A stretch of 64,000 bases of DNA from Chitinivibrionales bacterium (GTDB lineage: Bacteria; Fibrobacterota; Chitinivibrionia; Chitinivibrionales; FEN-1185): assembly GCA_035516255.1 (NCBI GenBank), contig DATJAL010000007.1, positions 1 through 64,000 on the forward strand, written 5' to 3'. The notes under the pieces are model-generated. The model ran no database searches, had not been told where the DNA came from, and was given only the letters and a program-made list of their open reading frames with translations. The position numbers were made by a program, and so were the translations under genes. Shown piece after piece: positions 8,481 to 17,439 of this stretch. How positions within the stretch are numbered: position 1 is the first letter of the stretch; every line of letters starts with the position of its first letter.

Positions 8481-9077
8481 ATGCCAACACAATCGGACCT
8501 CGAAATACGGCGCTTCAACGAATGGGCAAAGACCTACGACCGTTCGTTTCTCCAGCGGCTGTTCTTCGGCCCCATCCATTCGAGGGTGCTTGACATTTGC
8601 AATTCATCCGCGGCGCCGCCCGCGAGCGTGCTCGACGTCGGCTGCGGCACGGGCAGGCTGCTCTATCTGGCGGCGACGCAATGGCCGGGGGCGAAATTTT
8701 CCGGCGCCGATCCCGCCCCCAACATGATCTCGGCGGCCCGGCGCCTCAACCCGAACGCGGAATTCACGGTTGCCAAAGCGGAATCCCTGCCGCTGCCGGA
8801 TCACTCGGCCGACCTCGTGATGAGCAGCATGTCGTTCCATCACTGGGAGGACCAGCGCAAGGCATTGAAGGAAATCGCGCGGGTGCTGCAACCCGGAGGA
8901 AGGTTCTGCCTGGCCGACCACACGGCGGTGCTGGCAAATCTTCACGGGGAACACGCGAAAAGCAAGGGGCAGCTCAGGCTGTTGTTCGAAGAAGCCGGGC
9001 TTGACGTGGTGATACAGAAGAGAATGTGGACGAGATTCGTGCTGATTTCGGTGGGGCAGAAAAAGGCCGATCGCTGA
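8481..9077 (+). CDS. Class I SAM-dependent methyltransferase
   Basis: A 198-aa protein with the SAM-binding motif VLDVGCGTGRLL (about residues 45-56), an acidic motif II (SGADPAPNMI) and a motif-III-like segment ending LQPGGRFCLAD. This is the Methyltransf_11/UbiE-like fold. The substrate is unknown. I chose ATG 8481, with GAGGTT (8471-8476) upstream. It converges on the minus-strand gene at 9091 with only 13 bp between stops. Confidence 0.8.
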   Translation: MPTQSDLEIRRFNEWAKTYDRSFLQRLFFGPIHSRVLDICNSSAAPPASVLDVGCGTGRLLYLAATQWPGAKFSGADPAPNMISAARRLNPNAEFTVAKAESLPLPDHSADLVMSSMSFHHWEDQRKALKEIARVLQPGGRFCLADHTAVLANLHGEHAKSKGQLRLLFEEAGLDVVIQKRMWTRFVLISVGQKKADR

Positions 9078-9090
9078 ATCAGGCGCAGGG

Positions 9091-9828
9091 CTACCATACG
9101 AAAGGTATCAAACGGTATCTTATTTTTTTCATGTACGCATCATATCCCTCCAGCCCTTTGGAAAGCACCGCCTCTTCATTTTTAATCCTGAATGATATTA
9201 GGCACGGAATGATTGCCGCCGGAATCAACGAATAAAGCGAGCCCAGTACAAGCGGCGCAAAACCAAAAATGACCGTGAATGCCAGGTACATCGGATGCCG
9301 GATGACCGCATACATTCCCGTGTCGATGACTTTCTGGCCCCTCTGAACCTCAATCACGCGTGACGCAAAGCTGTTTTGTTTCATGACGGCAAAAAGCATG
9401 ATGAATCCGGCAAACATCATGACCGCAGAAGCAATCACCAGTTGCATCGGCACGCTTGACCAGTGAAACCGATAATCGAGCCCCGAAACCAGCAGCATCA
9501 AAAGAGCGCAGAGAACCAGCAGGGCCATGACGACCTGCTGGGGCCTTTCCTTCTCGTCACCTCTCACCCTTTTCTTAAAATAATCCGGGTTGTCAAAAGC
9601 GAAGTACAGCAAGACGGCGAGAAACGGCAGGATAAATGCGCCGAGAAAGAGCCAGCCGTTCAAGAAACGAAGGCTGCCGGCGCCCAGGAATAAGGGAATG
9701 CCGAACATCAAAAGGCACAACAGACCGTTGACAAATGCTTTTTTGACAAGAGCGAACGGCACGTCTTGTCCTGCCACTGGAAATGAATCTCTTACGCACC
9801 GATTGCCGCGAGGGCTGAGCAATTTCAT
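9091..9828 (-). CDS. Isoprenylcysteine-carboxyl/phospholipid methyltransferase-like membrane protein
   Basis: A 245-aa membrane protein with about six hydrophobic segments. Near the C-terminus is the conserved GMYAVIRHPMYLAF motif of the ICMT/PEMT methyltransferase superfamily, followed by an EE-containing segment and a GY-type tail. It probably transfers a methyl group from SAM to a membrane-associated substrate, which is unknown. Its ATG overlaps the stop of the upstream DUF4153 gene (ATGA), so the two are co-translated. Confidence 0.72.
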   Translation of the reverse strand: MKLLSPRGNRCVRDSFPVAGQDVPFALVKKAFVNGLLCLLMFGIPLFLGAGSLRFLNGWLFLGAFILPFLAVLLYFAFDNPDYFKKRVRGDEKERPQQVVMALLVLCALLMLLVSGLDYRFHWSSVPMQLVIASAVMMFAGFIMLFAVMKQNSFASRVIEVQRGQKVIDTGMYAVIRHPMYLAFTVIFGFAPLVLGSLYSLIPAAIIPCLISFRIKNEEAVLSKGLEGYDAYMKKIRYRLIPFVW

Positions 9829-11606
9829 TGAACAGCCCTCTTCACTTTTTTCACCAGAAAATCAACATTGACCGTTGACAAATCCAACCCGGTTTCTTTT
9901 TTCCTGCCCGACAGGTTTTCGAACATGCACAGGATGCTGAAGTTTCCGTCTTCATGAAGGTACAACCCCACTTTTCCACAGCCCGCCGCGGGTCCCTTTT
10001 CAAATGCGGCAATCACGTCCTTGAGAAGTATTGTCGATGACCCGGCGCCCGGCGAGGAAAAAACAAACCCCTGCAGCATGCCGTCATACGCGACCGTTAA
10101 CCGGCCCTTTTCGATGACGGCGGGTTTCTGCGCATTGCGGGTCGGGACGCTCATTTTGACAAAATAATCAAAATCATTTTTGTCCACCGCGTACGTCGTG
10201 TCGTACAAAGAGTAGCCGAACCATTCCTTTTCATCATAATTCCATTGCCACCGTTCCTTGTATGAGATCCCCAATTGCAATGCGAATGCCTTTGGCGTCA
10301 GCGTGTCCTTGCTGTTGGAGAATCCCGAAAACACGCCGAGCCTGTCGTAATCGTACAAATATTTCGTGATGGAGCAAATGTCTGCTTTCACCTTTTTCGG
10401 CAGTTCATCGCGGGATTTCGCAAGCTTTCCGTTTTCGATCAGGGAGTATTTTCTCAAAATGGCATTAAGCCTTGCCTTTTGGTTCAGGAAAGACACATTG
10501 TCCGCGCTCCATGGCCCGAAACTGGAGCAAAAGGCGAACGCGAAGAGCGAAAGCGGCACCATGATCAGGTTTTTGTTTTTCCGCACCGTCATGAAGACCG
10601 AGATGAACAGGAGCCACACCGCCAGCTCGACCACGTAATATCGCCGGAAGGTGACGCCGTATTCCGATGCCCTTGTGTAAATCGCAACCGCCAGCAGCAC
10701 CAGCAGCGGGAACTGGAGATAGTAAAAGGGCCGGCCGAACCACGCGCTCCATTTTGAATTCTCGTCCTTCTGGAACGGAAAAACGATCATCAACGACGCG
10801 ATGCCGAAAGCGGCAAACGAAAGCACGAGGTACGAAACCATGCCGTCCGGCAGTTTCCACTGTGCAATGATTTTTCCCGTGTACGCGTAGAGAATGCCCA
10901 GGTACACCGTCGTGAGCGGCAGCAGCACGAACAGGGCGATGTTTTTGATCCACCCGGGTTTGTAGGCGGTGATTTCCTCGGTATTTCTCAACTCGGGCAC
11001 GCCGGCCAGAAAGAACAGCGGCGTGAAAATCCACAGTGTCACTATCACTATCCTGATCTCCTGGTGTTCTAGGAGCTTGGTCTTGAACAACGCGTCGATC
11101 GCCGCGAGCGCCGTACTTGTCCCGCCGAGGATGACCACGGTGTAAAGCGCGGTGATGAGGGACCGGGAAAACAGGTTCGCGTGAAGATGCCAGAACAGTG
11201 TGTCGCAACGCAGGCAGCTTTTCACGGAAATAAACGGCAGAAGGCAGGAAATCACGAGATAGAGCCAGAACATCGATTCATGGGAGGTCTTCAATGCCGC
11301 GTTGGGAAGGGAAAAGAAATACAGTGCCGTAAAAGCGACGGAGCACAATTCCAGAATTAGCGCAAGCTTTTTTTGTATCCATTCCGATTCGGCCGCCATC
11401 CGAATTGAATACAGCAAAGGAACCAGAACAAGAATGCTCATGAACAAATTGCGTGAAAAGTAATTCAAGGAATTTAGCTTGAAAATGTCCATGAAGAGAT
11501 GGTTTGCGGCGCCGACGATAAGAAAAAGCGTCAAAAAGGGGAAGCGGCGCACTGTTTCTTGTGTGGCTGATGACAATTCGCGGAGGGAGAGGAGTTTGAA
11601 TTTCAT
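9825..11606 (-). CDS. DUF4153-like integral membrane protein
   Basis: A 593-aa protein. Roughly twelve hydrophobic helices occupy the first 390 residues, followed by a soluble C-terminal domain of about 200 residues. The arrangement and N-terminal RFPFLTLFL-type segment match DUF4153 proteins, whose function is unknown. I prefer the ATG at 11606 (AAAGG upstream) over 11639. It is the first gene of a two-gene unit with the methyltransferase-like protein. Confidence 0.6.
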   Translation of the reverse strand: MKFKLLSLRELSSATQETVRRFPFLTLFLIVGAANHLFMDIFKLNSLNYFSRNLFMSILVLVPLLYSIRMAAESEWIQKKLALILELCSVAFTALYFFSLPNAALKTSHESMFWLYLVISCLLPFISVKSCLRCDTLFWHLHANLFSRSLITALYTVVILGGTSTALAAIDALFKTKLLEHQEIRIVIVTLWIFTPLFFLAGVPELRNTEEITAYKPGWIKNIALFVLLPLTTVYLGILYAYTGKIIAQWKLPDGMVSYLVLSFAAFGIASLMIVFPFQKDENSKWSAWFGRPFYYLQFPLLVLLAVAIYTRASEYGVTFRRYYVVELAVWLLFISVFMTVRKNKNLIMVPLSLFAFAFCSSFGPWSADNVSFLNQKARLNAILRKYSLIENGKLAKSRDELPKKVKADICSITKYLYDYDRLGVFSGFSNSKDTLTPKAFALQLGISYKERWQWNYDEKEWFGYSLYDTTYAVDKNDFDYFVKMSVPTRNAQKPAVIEKGRLTVAYDGMLQGFVFSSPGAGSSTILLKDVIAAFEKGPAAGCGKVGLYLHEDGNFSILCMFENLSGRKKETGLDLSTVNVDFLVKKVKRAVQ

Positions 11607-11689
11607 CGTAATTGTCGCCTTTCTGGAATTTTCATCCAATAAAATTAGGTTACATTATAAATCACTTCCCGCGCTCTCAAAAATCAAGT

Positions 11690-11830
11690 AAAGAATTCAC
11701 CCGCCAAGCAGGTGGCCTTAGTTAAGCCTGTCTGGGCGTTCCGCGGCTTCGCCGCGGCGGCGTCCGGGCAGCACCGCGCTCCAGCGCGGCCCCCAGTCCG
11801 GCCTGACGCTTGGCATAAGTCAACTTCCAT
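11690..11830. repeat. G+C-rich two-hairpin dispersed element
   Basis: Hairpin CCGCGGC-TTC-GCCGCGG (about 11740-11756) follows GGGCGTT. A second stem CCGCGC/GCGCGG lies at about 11772-11787. Both hairpins are shared with other copies, but with different paired bases. The rest of the 11607-12000 gap is unremarkable apart from the terminator below. Confidence 0.6.
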
Positions 11831-11930
11831 TCTTGTTTTTTGTGGCGCATCATTCTTGTTTTTCTTCCCCGCCATTAGCGCCGCCAGGTAAATGGCTGCG
11901 TCATCCGCCCATAGGACTGAATTTGTCTCT

Positions 11931-11969
11931 ATAAAAATAAAAAGGCCCGTGCCATTTGACACGAGCCTT
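11931..11969 (-). terminator. Rho-independent terminator of the ompA-like operon
   Basis: On the minus strand the stem AAGGCTCGTG / CACGGGCCTT (11969-11960 and 11951-11942, one mismatch) is followed by a T-rich run ending near 11931. It lies about 30 bp past the stop of the OmpA-like gene. Confidence 0.75.
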
Positions 11970-12000
11970 AATTACAATCGACAACCAACGAAAAACGAAT

Positions 12001-13002
12001 TTACTTTATGTCAATAACCACCAGATCCACCCGCCTGTTCTTCGCCCTTCCCTCTTTCGTGCTGTTGGTCGCGATGGGCCGCTTGAACCCGTAGCCCACG
12101 TACGAGAGCCTGCTTTCCGGGATGCTCTGCGAAACAAGGTAGTCGCGCACGTTCTTGGCACGGCGCGTGGACAGGTCCTTGTTGTAGGCCTCGGTGCCGA
12201 TGTTGTCGGTATGGCCTTCCACGGCCACGCGGCACTTGGTATACACCATAAGAATGCCCGCGATCTTCGCGAGGCTGGTCTTGAGGTCGGGCGTCAGGTC
12301 GGCCTTGTCAAAGCCGAACAGCAGGTCTGACACGGAGATGATGGTGCCGCGCGCGTCCTTTCTCACCTTGATCAGCTCGCTCTGTAGCGACATGAACTTT
12401 TTCTCGGCATCCTCGCGTAGCTTGCGGTTCTTCTCGTTTTCCGCGTCGAGCTTCGACCTCAGTTCAGACGCCTTGTCCCGCTCGATGCCGGCGATCTTGT
12501 CGCCGATCTGGTTGATCTCGCTGTGGATGGAGTCCCGCTTGGCCGAGATGTTCGCGAGTTCGTTGTCGAGGTCGTTGCGCTGGAACTGGAGCATGGCGGC
12601 CTCTGCCGAAAGCGAGCACGCCTTGAACATTTCGAGCGCGCGCTTCTCCTTGACGCCCGACCCGAGCCAGTTGAGGATGCCTTTCTTCTGCTGGCCGCCG
12701 GGGAAATTCTCGAGCATGTACTGGTAGGTGACCTCGATGCGCGCCAATGCGTATGTGTAAAGATCGATGTCGGTGAGCTTGCCGCTCGCCCGCTGCTGGT
12801 AGGCGTCCTTGAGTTCGTTCTTGAGCTCGAGGACGGCGTTGGTCAGCGCCGCGGGTCCGTGCGTGGGGCTCGAGGTGTCGGGTGCGGCGGCGGGCGCGGC
12901 CGCTGGCGCGGGCGCCGGAGCAGGCTTCGAAGCCGAATCTGCCGCTGCCCACAAGGATATCGCCGCCGTCGCAAGGATGATGGGAAGAAGAATGCGTTTC
13001 AT
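12001..13002 (-). CDS. OmpA-family protein (peptidoglycan-associated C-terminal domain)
   Basis: A 333-aa secreted protein. It has a signal peptide (about residues 1-20), a Pro/Ala-rich linker, a helical coiled-coil region (about 120-215) and a C-terminal OmpA/MotB domain. That domain has VEGHTDNIGTEAYN and the LSTRRAKNVRDYL and GRAKNRRVDLV motifs that bind diaminopimelate in peptidoglycan. There is no beta-barrel domain, so it is probably periplasmic or outer-membrane associated. Its start overlaps the stop of the upstream lipoprotein gene by 1 base (TAATG), and a terminator follows it. Confidence 0.82.
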   Translation of the reverse strand: MKRILLPIILATAAISLWAAADSASKPAPAPAPAAAPAAAPDTSSPTHGPAALTNAVLELKNELKDAYQQRASGKLTDIDLYTYALARIEVTYQYMLENFPGGQQKKGILNWLGSGVKEKRALEMFKACSLSAEAAMLQFQRNDLDNELANISAKRDSIHSEINQIGDKIAGIERDKASELRSKLDAENEKNRKLREDAEKKFMSLQSELIKVRKDARGTIISVSDLLFGFDKADLTPDLKTSLAKIAGILMVYTKCRVAVEGHTDNIGTEAYNKDLSTRRAKNVRDYLVSQSIPESRLSYVGYGFKRPIATNSTKEGRAKNRRVDLVVIDIK

Positions 13003-13397
13003 TACTTGCCTCCCTTCATCTCGTCGAGCACCTTCTTGTAGGTGTTCAACTGCTCATCATCGTCGCTGAGTTTCTGGCGCGCGCTCTCCACGACCTTTTC
13101 GGTTTTGGCCAGCTCGATTTTCGACAGGGCCAGGCGGTAATAAATGATGGCCAGGTCGAACGCGGCAAACGCGTCTTCCTTCTGGCCGGCCTGGTCCCTG
13201 ATATTGGCCTGCGATACCAGCGAGTCGCCGCTGGTGATGTCGGGAGACTTCAGGTTGTTCTGGTCGCAGTAGTTCTTCAGCGTCGTCGCCTCGGTCTGGT
13301 CGGCACGCAAAAGCATGTTGTATCCCGTGTCGTCGCAACCGCCCATGCACAGGACAAACACCGCCGATGCGATGCCGGCAAGCAATTTCCTTATCAT
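13002..13397 (-). CDS. Small lipoprotein, DUF4398-like
   Basis: A 131-aa lipoprotein with a signal peptide and lipobox ending in GGC (about Cys21). A helical repeat region with regularly spaced Ala, Tyr and Leu follows, as in DUF4398 proteins, which are often encoded next to or fused with OmpA-like domains. The pairing with the downstream OmpA-like gene supports a shared role at the outer membrane and peptidoglycan. The domain call is from the repeat pattern only. Confidence 0.6.
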   Translation of the reverse strand: MIRKLLAGIASAVFVLCMGGCDDTGYNMLLRADQTEATTLKNYCDQNNLKSPDITSGDSLVSQANIRDQAGQKEDAFAAFDLAIIYYRLALSKIELAKTEKVVESARQKLSDDDEQLNTYKKVLDEMKGGK

Positions 13398-13436
13398 AAG
13401 AAACCTCGCCTGTTAATGGTGAAGTGCTGTGAAAAA

Positions 13437-13465
13437 AATATAATTGGGTTTTGGGGGTAATGCAA
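13437..13465 (-). promoter_or_regulatory. sigma70-type promoter of the lipoprotein/OmpA-like operon
   Basis: On the minus strand, TTGCAT (13465-13460) and TATATT (13442-13437) are 17 bases apart and lie about 40 bp before the ATG at 13397. Confidence 0.5.
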
Positions 13466-13507
13466 ACCAATATTTGGCCGTTGTGGAGCCAAAATTAAAA
13501 AAATCTG

Positions 13508-13650
13508 GGCGTTACCCTGCTACGCAGGGCCGGTCTCCCTCCGGGCCACCTAACGCGCGGCGATAGGAAATTTGCCGCGTTTTGTATTCTTCCTATCGGT
13601 AAATTACACCGTTTCCCCTCTCCTTGTGGGAGAGGAGTCGGGGTGAGGTC
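13508..13650. repeat. Composite of dispersed repeats
   Basis: GGGCGTTACCCTGCTACGCA and following bases form a hairpin (stem CCCTGC/GCAGGG, about 13516-13530). CGATAGGAA/TTCCTATCG arms lie at 13561-13598. The CCCCTCTCC palindrome follows at 13612-13650. All except the middle pair recur elsewhere in the window. Confidence 0.55.
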
Positions 13651-13665
13651 TGGACAAAAGTAACC

Positions 13666-15165
13666 TTATGCCTCCGCATCGACCGCAACCGCATCGGCTG
13701 TTTTCTTCCGGCTATTCTTATTTGTCATCAACCTGCGCACCGGTTCCAGCCACAACCCAATCCTTCTTTGCACAAGCCATACAAGCCCCAGCCACAGCAC
13801 CCACAAAAAATACAGGTTGTGCACTTTGCAAAACTTCACAGCCTGCCGCAGCCAGTACGACGGCCTGCGGTAAAATTTGAAAAAGCTTTTCCTGCCGAAT
13901 TCCTCGATGAACTTGGTGGGATAGATGCTCGTGCCGCGTTCCTTGCCCGCGGGCGTGTTGAAGTCCTCGTCTGTGACCTTGCCCTGCTCGCGGGCCCTCT
14001 GCCATAGGATGGACCCGTAGGTGTAGTCGAGGATCCAGAAGCTCGTGACGTCGAGCGGCAGCGACGCAGCGAACTCGTAGGTGCGCCTGAAATGCTCCAC
14101 GGTCTCCATGGGCGCGCCGAAAATGAACATTCCCGCGGTGTAAAGCCCCGCCCTGTCCGCGAGCCGCACCGCGTTGCCGATGGTCTCCACCGACGCGCCT
14201 TTGTTGTAAAAGTCAAGCACCTCCTGGTTGCCCGACTCGAGTCCGAAAGTGATGAGCACCACGCCCGCCTTTTTCATGAGGGAAAACAGCTCGGCGTCGG
14301 CCGCGTCGGCCCTTCCCTGCACCGCCATGGTGAGCCTGGCGCCAAGGCCGATGATACCGCTCAGGATCTTCTTGGCGCGCACTTTGTCGGCGGTGAAATT
14401 GTCGTCCACGATGCCGAGGATCCGGTAGCCCTGTTCTGCGATGAGCCGTATCTCCTCCACCACGTTTTCGGCGCTGCGCGACCGGTATTTCTGGTACGCG
14501 AGCGCGGCGTGCGCGCAGAACGTGCATTTTTTGGGGCAGCCCCGCGACGTGATGATCGTGGTGATGTCGCGGCTGCGCTTGCCGAGAATGGAATACCCCT
14601 TGTTGTCGCGCAGCAAATCGCGGCGCGGAAATTTTATCGTGTCAAGGTCGTCCACATAATAGTATGGCTTGCCGGTTTTCACCGCGCCGGAAGCGTCGGT
14701 GAAAATCACGCCGGGCAATTGCTCCGGACTTTTCCCGGCCAGCACCGCCTCCACGATCTCGACGATGACCTTTTCCGCCTCGCACGCCACGGTCAGCACC
14801 GTGCCCGGTATGGGCCGTGGGTGCAGGATGCAGTCGGGACCGCCCACGATCACGGCCAGGCCGGGGCGCATGGCGTTGATCTTCCGGATGATGCCGAACG
14901 CGTTTTTCCTGCTGAAGCTCAAGAGCGAGATGCCCACCAGGTCGGCATCAGCGATGAGCGCGGAAAGATGCTCATCGGTATATTTCTCGGCGTTGTAGTC
15001 GCAACAGTCAACAGCATAGCCCGCGTCAATCAATTCAGCGGCAAGGTAAAGTATGCCCAGCGGCGGGGAAATTGTTTTTTCCTGCTGGGTGAACTCCTCG
15101 TCGTTCCCGCCGAATATTTTCACGTCGCCCGCGGGATAAATAAAGACAATTTTTTTCTGAGGCAT
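13666..15165 (-). CDS. B12-binding-domain radical SAM protein
   Basis: A 499-aa protein with an N-terminal cobalamin-binding-like domain (about residues 1-140; the PPLGILYLAAEL and ADLVGIS segments are typical). A radical SAM core follows, with Cys210, Cys214 and Cys217 (CxxxCxxC) for the 4Fe-4S cluster. The C-terminus contains a hydrophobic stretch (LYFLWVLWLGLVWLV) that may anchor it in the membrane. Such proteins methylate or rearrange unreactive carbon centres, often in lipids or natural products. The substrate is unknown. The gene stands alone, flanked by repeats on both sides. Confidence 0.82.
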   Translation of the reverse strand: MPQKKIVFIYPAGDVKIFGGNDEEFTQQEKTISPPLGILYLAAELIDAGYAVDCCDYNAEKYTDEHLSALIADADLVGISLLSFSRKNAFGIIRKINAMRPGLAVIVGGPDCILHPRPIPGTVLTVACEAEKVIVEIVEAVLAGKSPEQLPGVIFTDASGAVKTGKPYYYVDDLDTIKFPRRDLLRDNKGYSILGKRSRDITTIITSRGCPKKCTFCAHAALAYQKYRSRSAENVVEEIRLIAEQGYRILGIVDDNFTADKVRAKKILSGIIGLGARLTMAVQGRADAADAELFSLMKKAGVVLITFGLESGNQEVLDFYNKGASVETIGNAVRLADRAGLYTAGMFIFGAPMETVEHFRRTYEFAASLPLDVTSFWILDYTYGSILWQRAREQGKVTDEDFNTPAGKERGTSIYPTKFIEEFGRKSFFKFYRRPSYWLRQAVKFCKVHNLYFLWVLWLGLVWLVQRRIGLWLEPVRRLMTNKNSRKKTADAVAVDAEA

Positions 15166-15194
15166 TTAGATTTTTCTCACTTATAAATAAAGAA

Positions 15195-15545
15195 AAATTT
15201 GGGCGCCCCGCCGCTTTGCGGCGATGGCCGGGCAGCATCGCGCTCTAGCGCGACCTCCAATCCTGCCTGGCGCTGGGCATAAGCCAGACGCCCTTCTGTG
15301 TTTTCTTCTTCGCCATCAGCGCCGGCCCCGAGGCAGGAGGAACAGCCGCTTGTGCTGTCCGAGCCTGCTAATCTTGCTTCTTGCCGGCCTGGCGAGTTCA
15401 CAAGTGGCCCGACTGCCGAGGGGGATCCAGGCGGCGCTGCAGGCAAAAGCGTTCTTTGCCCACTTTCTTTCGCTGTAGAAAGTAGGTCGGGATCCAGGGG
15501 CTGAAGGCCCCGGCTCCTTGCCGCGATTCGTCGTGCTTAGGCACA
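15195..15545. repeat. G+C-rich dispersed element cluster
   Basis: Stem CGCCGC-TTT-GCGGCG (about 15213-15228) follows GGGCGCC. A second stem TCGCGCT/GCGCGA lies at about 15238-15252. Further on, AGTAGGTCGGGATCCAGGGG and the hairpin GGGGCTGAAGGCCCC occur (15497-15511). The gap 15166-15605 contains no convincing gene. Confidence 0.55.
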
Positions 15546-15605
15546 ACCCCACTATTTATAATGAAATACCAAATCTTTTTAACAGAAAATATGAATTTCG
15601 ATCAA

Positions 15606-17270
15606 TTATTTCTTTTTCAGCAATTCCTCAGCATGCTTCTTGGATATCTCGCTTTCACTCCCCAGCATGCGCGCAATTTCGGCGACCTTTTCCTTTTCGG
15701 AAAGTTTTTTCACCATGGTGACGGTGCGGCCGGCCTGCGCGTCCTTGTACACGTGGTAATGGTGGTCGGCAAGGCTGGCGATCTGGTGCAAATGCGAAAT
15801 GCAGAGCAGCTGGTGCGTGGCGCTCAGCGCCGCGAGCGCCTTGGCCACCTCTTTCGCGAGCATGCCGCCGATGCCCGAGTCGATTTCGTCGAACACGAGG
15901 ATCGGTATATTGTCGTGCGCGGCGAGCACGGCCTTGATGGCAAGCATGAGACGCGAGATCTCGCCGCCCGAGGCAATCTTTACAAGCGGGAGGACCGGTT
16001 CGCCCGGGTTGGTGCGCACCGCGAATTGCGCGTCCTCGAGGCCGAAGGCCTGCGGCGCCTCGAACCGAACGAACTCGGTGTGCCATTCCCCTCCGGTAAA
16101 GCCGAGCTTCACCATCTGGCCTGTGATGGCCTTGTCGAAAACCGCGGCGTGCTTCCTGCGCGCGGACGAGAGGCCGCGGCCCGTCTTGAGGCATTCGTCA
16201 AGCGCCGCCTTTTCCCTGCCGGCAAGAACGCCGCGGTCCGCATCGGTGTTGACCAGCGCATCGAGGTCGGCCTTGAGCGCCTGCTCCTTTGCCAGCAGGC
16301 CGTCAAAATCGCAGGCATATTTCTTTTTGAGCCGCTGGATCTTGGCGAGCCTCGCGTTTATCGCATCAAGCAGTTCGGGACTCACCGATGCTCCCGATTT
16401 CTCAAGGTACTCGCCGCAAAACGCCTCGAGCGCCGAAAAAACCGCCGAAGGCGCCTGCAAATCGTTGAGCCAGGCTTGCGCCGAAGCGTCGTACCGGCTC
16501 AGGAGCTCCAAGTTTTTCCTGATAATGCCGATCTGCCTGCTTATCGAGGTCTCGTCGCCGCCGAGGATGTCGTTGATTTGCGCCACGCATTCGATGCGCT
16601 GGGCCGACGTTGACGCAAGGGAAAGTTCTTGCTCGAGCTTCGCCTCCTCGCCCACGGCAAGGCCGAGCGTCTTCAACTCGTTGTACTGGAACTCGAGCAC
16701 GTCGCGTTTTGCCGCAAGGTCCGCGCTGCGTTTGTCATGCTCGGCAAGCGCGCCGCGGGCCGCGACGTACGCCGCAAAGCGGACGGCGTATTCGGCGGCC
16801 GGTTTGTCGACCCCCGGCAGGCGATCGATGGTGCGCTGGCCGTTCTGCGGGTCGAGCAGCGACTGGTGCTCGTGCTGTCCATGGAAATCCACCAGGTTGT
16901 CGCCAACGGTTTTGAGCACGGAGAGCGGCACCGGCACCTGGTTGATGTACACGCGGTTCTTTCCGCTCCTTGAAATAACGCGGCGCACGATGCACGCGCC
17001 GCCCTCCACCCCGATGCTGTTTTGAACGAAAATATCGGCCAACGGCTTTCGCATGGCGGAAAGCTCGAACACGCCGCTCACTTCCGCTTCGTCAAAGCCG
17101 CTGCGCACCTGCTCGGCCGACGCGCGCTCGCCCAGCAAAAGGCCGATGGCGCCGACGAGGATCGACTTGCCCGCGCCGGTCTCCCCCGTGAACACCGAGA
17201 AGCCGGCGGAAAATTCCACCTGCACGTCCTCGATGAGGGCCAGGTTTTTTATGTGCAGTTCGCGGATCAT
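15606..17270 (-). CDS. recN: DNA repair protein RecN
   Basis: A 554-aa SMC-like ATPase acting in double-strand-break repair. Walker A GETGAGKS is at residues 29-36. A coiled-coil arm region fills the centre. The ABC signature SGGEISRLMLAI and Walker B ILVFDEIDSGIGG lie near the C-terminus. Length and order match RecN of other bacteria. It is monocistronic here, followed by an inverted repeat block on its upstream side and a G+C-rich element downstream. Confidence 0.93.
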   Translation of the reverse strand: MIRELHIKNLALIEDVQVEFSAGFSVFTGETGAGKSILVGAIGLLLGERASAEQVRSGFDEAEVSGVFELSAMRKPLADIFVQNSIGVEGGACIVRRVISRSGKNRVYINQVPVPLSVLKTVGDNLVDFHGQHEHQSLLDPQNGQRTIDRLPGVDKPAAEYAVRFAAYVAARGALAEHDKRSADLAAKRDVLEFQYNELKTLGLAVGEEAKLEQELSLASTSAQRIECVAQINDILGGDETSISRQIGIIRKNLELLSRYDASAQAWLNDLQAPSAVFSALEAFCGEYLEKSGASVSPELLDAINARLAKIQRLKKKYACDFDGLLAKEQALKADLDALVNTDADRGVLAGREKAALDECLKTGRGLSSARRKHAAVFDKAITGQMVKLGFTGGEWHTEFVRFEAPQAFGLEDAQFAVRTNPGEPVLPLVKIASGGEISRLMLAIKAVLAAHDNIPILVFDEIDSGIGGMLAKEVAKALAALSATHQLLCISHLHQIASLADHHYHVYKDAQAGRTVTMVKKLSEKEKVAEIARMLGSESEISKKHAEELLKKK

Positions 17271-17284
17271 GATTTTTCCAAATG

Positions 17285-17438
17285 CAAAGAAGAATTCGCG
17301 ACAGAGACTCGCAGGACACGGAGATTATAAATAGTTTAAAGTTGAATGCGTCTTCCATTGTCACTTCCAACTTTCAACATTCAACGTTCAACTTCATTTC
17401 ATTTATCTCAATGCTCTCTGTGTCTCCGTGGTGATTTT
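17285..17438. repeat. Inverted-repeat element of the CAGAGACACAGAG type
   Basis: The left arm (about 17290-17320, CAGAGACTCGCAGGACACGG) is complementary to the right arm at 17407-17433 (CTCTGTGTCTCCGTGGTGA). The inner part carries AAGTTGAA and TTCAACTTCA-type inner repeats. Related elements lie at 49685-49845 and 61830-61930. Confidence 0.55.
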
Positions 17439-17439
17439 T

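Noticed and set aside
13561-13598. CGATAGGAA/TTCCTATCG arms as a terminator for the radical SAM gene
   Set aside because: The arms are about 20 bp apart with no T-run. It may be a repeat fragment only.
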